Shown: one piece after another, positions 34,402 to 42,006 of the stretch | Layout: every line of letters begins with the position of its first letter | Numbering within the stretch: the first letter of the stretch is position 1 | Assembly: GCF_001613125.1 (NCBI RefSeq) | Contig: NZ_BDBT01000007.1 | Location: 186,001-250,000, forward strand | Direction of reading: 5' to 3' | DNA length: 64,000 nucleotides | Origin: Nocardia shimofusensis NBRC 100134 | Lineage (GTDB): Bacteria; Actinomycetota; Actinomycetes; Mycobacteriales; Mycobacteriaceae | Program-made: the position numbers and the translations under genes | Notes under the pieces: generated by a model | Databases searched by the model: none | The model's input: only the letters and a program-made list of their open reading frames with translations | Told to the model about the DNA's origin: nothing

Positions 34402-35919
34402 TTGTTCACTCTGCGTATCGCACGACGAGCACTGACCGCCTCACTGGTCGCCGTAGCGGCATCGACGCTATGCGTCTCGGCCGCATCGGCGGAGAACGAC
34501 AACCGGCCCAATGTGGTGCTGATCCTCGCCGACGACCTGGATGCGCTGACCACGCCGGTCTGGCAGGCCATGCCGCACACCGCCACGTTGATCCGGGATC
34601 GCGGCGTCGAATTCACCCACGGATTCGCGCCGCTGCCGATCTGCTGCGGGGGCCGCTCGTCGATCCTGACCGGCCGGTACGGGCACAACACCGGGGTGCT
34701 GACCAATGCCGGACCCGCGGGCGGCTTGCAGGCATTCCGTGCCAAGGGCAACGAAACCCGCACCTTCGTCAAGGCGCTGCACGACAGCGGGTACCGGACC
34801 GGAATGGCGGGCGTGTACCTCAACGGCCTCGAGCGCTCCCCCGGCCATATCCCGCCCGGCTGGGACGACTGGAACGCCGGTATCGACAACTCCCTCTACA
34901 CGGGCTACAACTACACACTCAACGAGAACGGCATCTCCGTGAAATACGGTGGCGCACCGAAGGATTACCAGACCGATGTCGTCGCCGAGAAATCCCGGCG
35001 CTTCATCACCGATTCCGCCGCATCCGGGCAGCCGTTCTTCTGGTACGCGGCAGCCACCGCACCACATTCCCCGCTGCCACCGGCGCCGCGCCATATCGCC
35101 GAGAGCCAGCCCACCACCGCGCCGCGCTCGCCGAACTTCCAGGAAGCCGATGTCTCCGACAAACCCAGCTGGCTCGTCCACACCGCCGATGCCAGGGCCG
35201 CCGCGATCGAGGCGACCAACGATGCCGACTACACCGCCCGGCTCGGCTCACTGAAAGCGCTCGACGAGATGGTGGCCGGCATCGTGGCGACCCTGGCCGA
35301 CACCGGCGAACTCGACAACACCTACCTGATCTTCACCTCCGACAACGGATACAGCCTCGGCGCGCATCGCCTGGACCAGAAAATGGCGCCGTATGAGGAA
35401 TCCATCCGAGTGCCGCTGGTGATCGCCGGCCCCGGCATCGCGAACAGATGCTCCGCGGCGATGGCGCTGTCGATCGACTTGGCGCCGACCATCCTCGACT
35501 GGGCCGGCATCGGTGCGCCGGATCGGATGGACGGTCGCTCGCTGACGCCCGTACTGCGTGGTGACGCCTCCGCGTGGCGGACGGATTTCCTCGCCGAGTA
35601 CGGCGGCGCCGGCTACACCGGCCGGGACGGCATCGCCCAGGAGCAGGTCCTCACAGCGGGTACACCACTTGCCGATGTCCTGGATATTCCGTCCTGGATC
35701 GCTGTCCGCAACCAGCGCTACCTCTATGTTCGCTGGTACGAACGTGAGCGACCACTCGAGGACCGCAAGTACGAGCTCTACGACTTGGAGGTCGACCCTT
35801 ACCAGTTGACCAATCTCATCGACACCTCGGCGGGGCGGTCCGCGCACACCGATATCGTGACCGGACTCGATCGTCGGCTGAGTGAGCTGAGGACCTGCGC
35901 CGGTACGGCCTGTCACTGA
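34402..35919 (+). CDS. Arylsulfatase with signal peptide
   Basis: 505-residue secreted sulfatase. TTG start at 34402, set by AGAGGAG with a 6-nt spacer; the signal peptide runs to ASTLCVSAASA. The metal-binding LADDLD follows, then the nucleophile region PLPICCGGRSSILTG. The latter gives C-C-G-G-R, where position 3 of C-x-(P/A)-x-R is Gly, so formylglycine conversion is uncertain. TSDNGYSLGAHRL (metal ligands) near residue 313 and the Cys-rich tail CAGTACH match the copy at 1-1386. The two are close duplicates along their whole shared length. Substrate unknown. Confidence 0.9.
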   Translation: MFTLRIARRALTASLVAVAASTLCVSAASAENDNRPNVVLILADDLDALTTPVWQAMPHTATLIRDRGVEFTHGFAPLPICCGGRSSILTGRYGHNTGVLTNAGPAGGLQAFRAKGNETRTFVKALHDSGYRTGMAGVYLNGLERSPGHIPPGWDDWNAGIDNSLYTGYNYTLNENGISVKYGGAPKDYQTDVVAEKSRRFITDSAASGQPFFWYAAATAPHSPLPPAPRHIAESQPTTAPRSPNFQEADVSDKPSWLVHTADARAAAIEATNDADYTARLGSLKALDEMVAGIVATLADTGELDNTYLIFTSDNGYSLGAHRLDQKMAPYEESIRVPLVIAGPGIANRCSAAMALSIDLAPTILDWAGIGAPDRMDGRSLTPVLRGDASAWRTDFLAEYGGAGYTGRDGIAQEQVLTAGTPLADVLDIPSWIAVRNQRYLYVRWYERERPLEDRKYELYDLEVDPYQLTNLIDTSAGRSAHTDIVTGLDRRLSELRTCAGTACH

Positions 35920-36149
35920 ATCCGCCGCCGAGCGGATACCGTGCGGCACGACCTCGTCGTTCGCCGCCCTGTGCGCCGGCTCGCACCTGCGAGGGCTGCC
36001 TGTCGTTCTTCGACGTTCGCGGGTTGGTGCCACGGTGCAGAAGTTGAGACCATGTACTGAATTCATCTGCGGCACAGCACACATACCGTGGACTGGCAGG
36101 AGCCGCCCCGGCCTGCCTGGCTCAGCCCCAGCAACGGAAGGCTCCCACT

Positions 36150-36776
36150 ATGAAACTGCTCGTACTCGGAGGGACCGGTCCCACCGGCCGCCACCTCATC
36201 GACCGCGCCCTCGAATCCGGCGACACCGTCACCGTGCTCGCCCGGCGCCCGGAAGCACTCGACCATCTGAAGGGCCGGGTGACCGTGATCGCGGGCGACG
36301 CGACCTCTGCCCACGATGTCGCCAAGGCGATGACGGGACAGGATGCCACCATCTCCGCCCTGGGCCGCGGCAAGTCGATTCGCGCCGACAGCCTGTTCAC
36401 CCGAGCCGCCCACGCCGTGATCGAGGCGGCCGCGGAAACCGGCGTCTCGCGGCTGGTCTGGTTGTCCTCCTTCGGCGTCGGCGACACATTCGCCTCCGCG
36501 AACGCAGTACAGAAACTGATGTACAGCACCTTCCTTCGAAATATCTACGCTGACAAGAAGAATGCGGAAGATGCCATCCGCGCCTGCGACCTGGAGTGGA
36601 CATTGGTCTACCCGTCCACGCTGACCAACGGCCCAGCGCGCGGCGAATACCGCGTCGGTGACCGCGTGGAGATGAAACCCCTGGCCAAGATCAGCAGAGC
36701 AGACGTCGCCGAATTCATGCACACCGCCGTCCGCGGTGGCGAGTGGATCCGCCGCGGCGCGGTCATCACTGACTGA
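36150..36776 (+). CDS. NmrA-like NAD(P)-binding SDR
   Basis: 208 residues of atypical SDR: LVLGGTGPTGRHLIDRAL at the N-terminus (GGxGxxG), VIAGDAT near 50, and SRLVWLSSFGVGD near 98. No YxxxK dyad is in register, so this is likely a redox-sensing or flavin-reductase-like NmrA protein rather than a classical dehydrogenase. GGAAGG lies 9 nt before the ATG. Single gene. Confidence 0.83.
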   Translation: MKLLVLGGTGPTGRHLIDRALESGDTVTVLARRPEALDHLKGRVTVIAGDATSAHDVAKAMTGQDATISALGRGKSIRADSLFTRAAHAVIEAAAETGVSRLVWLSSFGVGDTFASANAVQKLMYSTFLRNIYADKKNAEDAIRACDLEWTLVYPSTLTNGPARGEYRVGDRVEMKPLAKISRADVAEFMHTAVRGGEWIRRGAVITD

Positions 36777-36840
36777 CTGCCGGACGCGACACCTTTGCGG
36801 GGTGCTGGCGGCAGTCAGTCGGGGTGCTGCAGCAGATGCC

Positions 36841-37283
36841 TCAGACGTCACCGACGGATGGGGGGACCTCCAGCACCTGGCTGATGCGAGCTCGCAGCTC
36901 GCCCGCACCGGTCACACTCTCGTGTTTTGCCAGCGCCTTGCCGACCTCCGCGAGATCATCCTGGGGCGACGAGATTTCAACGATGCATCCGCATCCAGAG
37001 CCTCGCCTCCGTAGTCGATGCCGCGCTCCGTGTCCCCCACCTGCAACTCCAGGATGGTCAGCTTGCCGAGGGAGAACGCGCGAGCGCGGGCCTGCGCCGG
37101 GGTGTAGGCATCGATCGACTTCCGCAGGCGGGCGCGGGCTTCCTCGATGCGACTGCCGGCCAACGCGACTCGGCAGATTGACCCCGTCGAATATGAAGCC
37201 ATCATGACCACACCAGCCACTCGGGCTGCCTGACCGAACCTGCCACCTACTCGTGCAGCAGTCCCGGTCGGCATGTCGGCCAC
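36841..37283 (-). pseudogene. Frameshifted TPR regulator C-terminal remnant
   Basis: The upstream part reads RKSIDAYTPAQARARAFSLG then KLTILELQVGDTERGIDYGGEALD. Around 36965-36975 the sense shifts to the next frame and continues DDLAEVGKALAKHES, GAGELRARISQVLEV to TGA 36841-36843. Together this is the TPR tail of XRE-type actinobacterial regulators, without the HTH part. It therefore lacks its start and carries one frameshift. It fills most of the gap between the reductase and lipoprotein genes. Confidence 0.6.
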
Positions 37284-37297
37284 CGTCGGATCGTGGT

Positions 37298-37924
37298 CTA
37301 TTCCGGCCAGGGCATCAGGTCGTCGATGTGGGCTTCCATCGCTGTGGCGACGCTGAGCGCGGTCTTCTCGGCTCGCTCGGAAACATCGGGGGCCGACGGG
37401 CCCAGGTCGTCGCCGTTGGCAGTGACCTTGACTTCGAGGTTGCGTACCCGGAAGACGACCCGGGAGTAGGCGCCGGGCGCACCGAGGCGCTCCCCTGTCT
37501 CCTGATGTGCGCTCTCTCCCAGCAACGGCACCGGGACAGCCGCGCTGGGCCGACGGAACGGCTCGGTGGCCAGAAGGAACTCGATCTCGACATCTCGCCC
37601 CAGGGTCAGGTCCGGGCCGTAACGAGTCTGGTGTGTCGAGCAGGAGATCGAGGTCGGGGTGGAGCGTTTCGAGGTCCGCTCCTCATCGAGCGTTCCGGGC
37701 AGATCCGGCAGTGACACATCGGCCAGGAACTCGCGGATCGGTGTGATGGCCTGGTCGGTGATGGCCTGGCATTCAGCGGGCACCGATCGGTAGGTCAGCG
37801 TCTCGGGTGGATCTTCTTCGGGTGTCGAGCACGCCGCCAGGACCAGCGCGCAGAGCGCGAGCGCTATCCCTGCGCTGCGCCTGGTCCTGCCGGGTCGGGG
37901 AGCGGTTTTCTGCCGCGCGCTCAT
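37298..37924 (-). CDS. Lipoprotein at the end of the T7SS-like operon
   Basis: 208 residues with signal peptide and lipobox LVLAAC (Cys near residue 32). The mature part, starting STPEEDPPETLTYRSVPAEC, contains two further Cys, a beta-rich core (GRDVEIEFLLATEPF, YSRVVFRVRNLEVKVTANGDD) and a helical end. The fold resembles DUF3558-type envelope lipoproteins, though not clearly enough to name. ATGA overlap with the upstream gene ties it to the secretion operon. Confidence 0.75.
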   Translation of the reverse strand: MSARQKTAPRPGRTRRSAGIALALCALVLAACSTPEEDPPETLTYRSVPAECQAITDQAITPIREFLADVSLPDLPGTLDEERTSKRSTPTSISCSTHQTRYGPDLTLGRDVEIEFLLATEPFRRPSAAVPVPLLGESAHQETGERLGAPGAYSRVVFRVRNLEVKVTANGDDLGPSAPDVSERAEKTALSVATAMEAHIDDLMPWPE

Positions 37925-38685
37925 GAGGGGGTACCCCGGTTGGGGCCGGTCGGGTTGCGGGGCTGCCATCCGGTGGTGTCCAACGCGTCGGGGGCGATAG
38001 CGGCGGGGACCGCGATCTCGCCCGCGCGGGTGATGATGCCGTCCATCGTGCCAGCGAGGTTGTTCTTGTAGGTGATGACCGACTCGATTACCTTGCCGGT
38101 TTCCTCCATGAACTGCCCGAGAGCCTCGAGGATCTTCGTCTCGATGCTGCCACCATTGAGGGTGATCGCTTCTTTGAGTTCCTCGAACAGTCCGCCGGCC
38201 AACTCGGCGACGATCGCAGCGTATTTGCTGATGTGCGCGATGGCGGTGGCGTAGTTCTGGGTGACCAGAGCGCTGAAGTTGTTGATCGCGTCGGCGATCT
38301 CCTTCATCACCGACCGCTGCTTCGGTGTCATATCCAGCAGCAGGTCCAGGTACTCGACTGCGGCGTCCTTCGCGCTGCCGTTCCACCGGGCGTTGACCGA
38401 AGCGCGGGCAGTGCTCAATCCGTTGCCGTCGTCGCTGCCGTCGACCGACATCGTCAGTTCCGAGATCGCTGTCTGCCAGGCCCCGAGGACGGTGGAGACG
38501 TCATTCGGGTTGCCGAGCATTTTACGGATCAGCTCGATCTGCTCACGCACCACGGTGTAGTGGACCCGCTGCGCCGCAGTCACCAGTGTGGCCGCCTGAT
38601 CGTAGGGAAAGACCATCTCAGCCGGCAGACCGTACGGGTTCCTGTCTGCCGGGATCGGGTAGCCCTCCCGGGTCTTCGTACCCAC
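37921..38685 (-). CDS. WXG100-superfamily-like large secretion substrate
   Basis: 254 residues, almost all helix. ARASVNARWNGSAKDAAVEYLD near residue 95-115 carries the W-x-G turn between two helices, as in WXG100/PPE-type ESX substrates. A long amphipathic region follows (ALVTQNYATAIAHISKYAAI, EEKEAI-like stretches) and a Pro/Gly-rich end, GWQPRNPTGPNRGTPS. No toxin domain is attached. It follows the EspC-like gene directly (0-bp gap). Secretion by an ESX system encoded elsewhere is inferred. Confidence 0.72.
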   Translation of the reverse strand: MGTKTREGYPIPADRNPYGLPAEMVFPYDQAATLVTAAQRVHYTVVREQIELIRKMLGNPNDVSTVLGAWQTAISELTMSVDGSDDGNGLSTARASVNARWNGSAKDAAVEYLDLLLDMTPKQRSVMKEIADAINNFSALVTQNYATAIAHISKYAAIVAELAGGLFEELKEAITLNGGSIETKILEALGQFMEETGKVIESVITYKNNLAGTMDGIITRAGEIAVPAAIAPDALDTTGWQPRNPTGPNRGTPS

Positions 38686-39009
38686 CTAGTACCCCACCTG
38701 TGCGTCGATGAACCCGAACTGGCGGTACCACTCGGCATCCACTGTCTCGAAGTGGGTCGCACACGTTTCCAGGCCGGTCGCGGCCGACTGGATGGACCGT
38801 TGCCCTGCGATGAGCTTCTCGCTCACCGTGCTGGCCGCTGCATTGAACTTCGTGACGATGTCCGTGCCGAAGTAGCCCAGCGCGTCTGCGGCCATCGGCG
38901 CGGCGCCGATGGCCGCATTCGCCTTCAGCCAATGTTCGGAAGCCTGCCTGACTTCCACAGCCTGCAGCCTCAACGCTGCCGGGCATACACGAAAATCGGT
39001 GTCAGCCAT
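38686..39009 (-). CDS. EspC-like type VII secretion protein
   Basis: 107 residues resembling the ESX-1 secretion-associated EspC family: FRVCPAALRLQAVEVRQASEH forms helix 1, and STVSEKLIAGQRSIQSAATGLETCATHFETVD forms helix 2, ending with YRQFGFID. ATG 39009 is chosen because it overlaps the previous stop by 8 bp; a GTG five codons earlier is possible. Small helical hairpins of this type pair with WXG partners for export. Confidence 0.72.
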   Translation of the reverse strand: MADTDFRVCPAALRLQAVEVRQASEHWLKANAAIGAAPMAADALGYFGTDIVTKFNAAASTVSEKLIAGQRSIQSAATGLETCATHFETVDAEWYRQFGFIDAQVGY

Positions 39010-39337
39010 GATTGATACCCCCACTCAGTTCCTGTGCTCGTCTCACCTGCGGCTGCGCTGCCGGTGAGTTCAGGGCCGCGATGATCGCCGCCACGACGTC
39101 GGCCTCGTTCGACTGCGACACTTCGTAGGCCTCAAGACTCAGATCACGAAGCGCGCCGGTGCCATCCACAGTGAGACTGCCGTATTCCGCGCCGGTGTAG
39201 CGATCGATGACCGACACTCGCTGCCGCTCGGCCGCGCGCCGCTCGGCGAGTCTGCCCGATCGGATGTCGGTGATGAGCTGTTCCCAGTCGCGATTCATCT
39301 CCGCGACCATGTGATAGATGCGATCGAAGTCGGTCAC
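39002..39337 (-). CDS. YbaB/EbfC-like protein 2
   Basis: 111 residues. After a helical start (RIYHMVAEMNRDWEQLITDI) there is the compact beta part GAEYGSLTVDGTGALRDLSLE followed by a helix, the YbaB/EbfC plan. In ESX loci such paralogues accompany secreted WXG pairs and may act as DNA-binding or chaperone factors. ATGA overlap with the upstream gene. Confidence 0.72.
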   Translation of the reverse strand: MTDFDRIYHMVAEMNRDWEQLITDIRSGRLAERRAAERQRVSVIDRYTGAEYGSLTVDGTGALRDLSLEAYEVSQSNEADVVAAIIAALNSPAAQPQVRRAQELSGGINHG

Positions 39338-39741
39338 ATCGTTCCCCTGCCCGCCGCGGTGCTGCCGCTGCGGGGGTCACGCAGATCATCGAGCAGTTCG
39401 TAGGCATCAGGAAATGCCTGCGCGAACCGTCCCCGCATCTCTTCGGCAGCTTTCGATCGTGCACGACCGACCGCCTGAACGATCGCCACGCAAACCTTGT
39501 CGACATCATCAGCCAGCAGCCATGCCGGCTGACCCAGGTCACCGAAACCCGACGCCAACGAAATATTCGTCACAACACCGGTACTCGTGACCCGGACCGT
39601 CGCATCGCCGCCATCCGAGGTTGCCTCGAAAGACAGGCCGGCACCGTCGTTCTCGATGTCATCGACCCGCCGCCGTGCGGCGGCAAGCTGCCGATCACCC
39701 AGTTCCTGCAGATGGCGCAACTCTTCGAGCTCGAAGTTCAC
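39334..39741 (-). CDS. YbaB/EbfC-like protein 1
   Basis: 135 residues, first gene of the operon. The N-terminal helix LRHLQELGDRQLAAARRRVD is followed by FEATSDGGDATVRVTSTGVV and NISLASGFGDLG, the YbaB strand pattern, then a long C-terminal helix (VAIVQAVGRARSKAAEEMRGRF). Its ATG at 39741 lies downstream of an AT-rich stretch that may hold the promoter. Two unlike YbaB genes in tandem are typical of Nocardia ESX-associated loci. Confidence 0.75.
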   Translation of the reverse strand: MNFELEELRHLQELGDRQLAAARRRVDDIENDGAGLSFEATSDGGDATVRVTSTGVVTNISLASGFGDLGQPAWLLADDVDKVCVAIVQAVGRARSKAAEEMRGRFAQAFPDAYELLDDLRDPRSGSTAAGRGTM

Positions 39742-39895
39742 ATACCCCCCAAAAAGATGGTCACTATGCGCCAGCGATCATCCTCACCGCGTCAGGTGAA
39801 TGTCAACTTGGCCTGCGCCTCTGACAAACCCGATTACCCCTCCGCTGCTCCTCCAATCCAATCTTCGACGCGTCCACGGTTCGTTCGCCCTGGGA

Positions 39896-40155
39896 GGGTC
39901 TGTCCAGTTAACGGCTCTGTCCCGATTTTGGTGGTAGGGCTGGTTCTACCCCAGCAGGATCCGTTGCCGGAGTGGAGGAAAGCCTGCGCGGGAGGTGAGG
40001 GCTCGTTCGGCGCGTTTGCGGCGTTCGAGCAGCCAATCCGGGAAATAGCTGCCCTGACGCAGCTTCGGGATCGCGACATCGATCGTCCCGACGCGGGTGT
40101 CGAAATCACGGTGGCGGTAGCCGTTTCGGGAATCGACTCACTCGCTGGATACCCC
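39896..40155 (-). pseudogene. IS256-family transposase remnant
   Basis: On the minus strand the sequence reads SRNGYRHRDFDTRVGTIDVA then IPKLRQGSYFPDWLLERRKR and AERALTS, the conserved N-terminal block of IS256-type (mutator) transposases. It is interrupted by an in-frame TGA upstream and diverges after about 45 residues to a stop at 39946-39948. GGGTCTGTCCAGTTAAC at 39896 may be an element end. The catalytic DDE part is gone. Confidence 0.7.
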
Positions 40156-40246
40156 ACGGCCCCGCGCGGCAAACAGGCCGAGTGGCCGAGCGCCGCGCGG
40201 GACTGCAGGTCGCGAGCGTGCGCGCCCTTCGCGCCGCGACACATCT

Positions 40247-40320
40247 TTGAATCCTGTTCAAAAACTTCTTGACCCGCTCCGCTGGGACACCTACGCTCCG
40301 AGTTATTGAATCCGATTCAA
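40247..40320 (+). promoter_or_regulatory. TetR-controlled promoter with two operators
   Basis: Operator 1 is TTGAATC-C-TGTTCAA (40247-40261, one mismatch) and operator 2 is TTGAATC-C-GATTCAA (40306-40320, perfect 15-bp palindrome). Between them lie a -35 TTGACC (40269-40274) and a -10 TACGCT (40292-40297) with the ideal 17-bp spacing. Transcription would start near 40304, at operator 2. The TetR protein encoded just downstream is the obvious ligand, giving autorepression of the whole operon. Confidence 0.75.
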
Positions 40321-40335
40321 ACTCCCGGAGGTGCG

Positions 40336-41007
40336 ATGGTCGGCAACAGGCGCGGCGAGGCCTCGCGCGCGGCACTGCTGGCGGCGGGCAAGGCCGCGTT
40401 CAGCAGTGATCGCTACGAAGAGGTGTCCATCGTGGATCTGGCGCGATCGCTGGGGGTGGCCGCGGGTTCGATCAGCTATCACTTCGGCGGGAAGCGCGGT
40501 TTCTACCTCGCGGTTCTCGAGCAGGCAGCCGAGGAGTTCTGGGGGTATCTGCTGGCCATGCGTGGGCCGGCGCTGGATCGGTTGAATCGTGGCATCGATC
40601 GGTTGCTCGACGAGGCCGAGTATCAGCCGCGTGCGTTCGAGGCGCTGTTCGCCGACGTGGCTGATGCCGAGGTGCGCCAGATCCGGGACCGTCACCGGGA
40701 CCGGGTAACCGATGCCTTGGTCGTCGAGGTGAGCCAATCGGCATCCTCACCGGTGTTGCGTGCGGCGATCAGCGGGTTCGTGTCGTTCATCGAGGGTCTG
40801 GTGCTGCACTGGATGCGCACCCGCGCGATCGGTCGTGACCAGGTCAAGGAACTGGTGGTCGGCACCATGTTCGGCACGATCCTGGCCGCGTTGCGCACCG
40901 ACCCGAGTATCGAGCTGACCCAGCGGGCCATCGACGCCGCCCTCGCAGATCCTCGAGCCCTGGCTTTTCTCGGCTCCTTGTCCACCATGTCAACGACGAC
41001 GGAGTGA
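40336..41007 (+). CDS. TetR family regulator (first gene of monooxygenase operon)
   Basis: 223 residues. The TetR HTH is at residues 10-55: AALLAAGKAAFSSDRYEEVS, IVDLARSLGVAAGSISYHFG (recognition helix) and KRGFYLAVL. The C-terminal domain is helical with GFVSFIEGLVLHWMRTR. ATG 40336 follows CCCGGAGG; a start 30 nt earlier would lie inside the operator. It overlaps none but is 6 bp from the SDR gene, so one transcript is expected under the paired operators. Confidence 0.9.
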   Translation: MVGNRRGEASRAALLAAGKAAFSSDRYEEVSIVDLARSLGVAAGSISYHFGGKRGFYLAVLEQAAEEFWGYLLAMRGPALDRLNRGIDRLLDEAEYQPRAFEALFADVADAEVRQIRDRHRDRVTDALVVEVSQSASSPVLRAAISGFVSFIEGLVLHWMRTRAIGRDQVKELVVGTMFGTILAALRTDPSIELTQRAIDAALADPRALAFLGSLSTMSTTTE

Positions 41008-41013
41008 TCACTG

Positions 41014-42006
41014 ATGTCCGGAGTTCTACCCACCGGTCCTTCGCGGATCGTCGAGACACCGTTGGCTCGCGCGGTCGCGTGGGTCGTCGGGCCGCGCGGG
41101 TTGCGCAGCCGAGCCGCGTTGCGCCGCGAGGTCGAGGGCAAGGTGGTTGTGATCACCGGGGCGTCGTTCGGCGTCGGGGAGGCTACCGCGCGGTGGTTCG
41201 CCGCGGCCGGTGCGCGCGTGGTGATCGCCGCCCGATCGATGGACCGGCTGCTCGAGGTGGCCGAGGAGATCAATGCTGCCGGGGGCGAGGCCTACCCGTA
41301 CCGGCTGGATCTGACCGATGAGCAGTCGGTCGCCGAGTTCGCCGCGGCGGTGCGCTTCGACCTGGGCGAAGTCGATGTGCTGATCCACAACGCGGGCAAG
41401 TCGTTGCGTCGTTCGATCCATCTGTCCTATGACCGGCCCAAGGACATCACCGCGACGACGGGTGCGAATTATCTCGGGCCGATGCGGCTCACGCTGGCGC
41501 TGCTGCCCGGAATGCGGGCGCGCGGCAGCGGTCACATCGTGAATGTCTCCACGGTCGCGATCATGTTCCCCACCGCCCCGAAGTGGGGTTTCTATCTGTC
41601 GTCGAAGCTGGCCTTCGACTGGTGGATGCGTGCTGTCGGGATGGAGGCACGAGCAGACGGGGTCACCTTGACTACGTTCTACGGTGGTCTGCTGCATACG
41701 CGGATGAGTGCGCCGAGCCGTTGGATGCGGTTGCTGCCCGGTCAGACTCCGGATGATGCGGCGAAGGTGCTGGCCAAGGCGGTGGTCGAGAAGCCACGCA
41801 CGATGACCCCGCTCTACGGGTTCCCCTCGGCGATCAACGCGGCCGTGTTCCGGTGGCCGTTGGAACTGCTCGTCGAACGGATCTTCCGCAATCTCGGTGA
41901 TACCGAGGCCTCGCTGTCGCGGCTGCGCCCGCCCGCACCGGCCTCGGCGGCGGTCCCCGAAGCCACCGGTGACGACCGGAAACAGGTGCGCACCGATGCC
42001 CGCTGA
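41014..42006 (+). CDS. Short-chain dehydrogenase (SadH-like)
   Basis: 330 residues. The cofactor motif ITGASFGVGEATARWF is at residues 48-63, with NNAG-like IHNAGKS near 128, catalytic Ser in NVSTVAIM and YxxxK in FYLSSKLAFDWW near 206. The C-terminal extension (PEKxxxTPLYG then two hydrophobic helices) resembles membrane-associated SDRs of mycobacterial fatty-acid or ketone loci. It overlaps the next gene by 11 bp. Substrate probably a long-chain alcohol or ketone, by context. Confidence 0.85.
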   Translation: MSGVLPTGPSRIVETPLARAVAWVVGPRGLRSRAALRREVEGKVVVITGASFGVGEATARWFAAAGARVVIAARSMDRLLEVAEEINAAGGEAYPYRLDLTDEQSVAEFAAAVRFDLGEVDVLIHNAGKSLRRSIHLSYDRPKDITATTGANYLGPMRLTLALLPGMRARGSGHIVNVSTVAIMFPTAPKWGFYLSSKLAFDWWMRAVGMEARADGVTLTTFYGGLLHTRMSAPSRWMRLLPGQTPDDAAKVLAKAVVEKPRTMTPLYGFPSAINAAVFRWPLELLVERIFRNLGDTEASLSRLRPPAPASAAVPEATGDDRKQVRTDAR

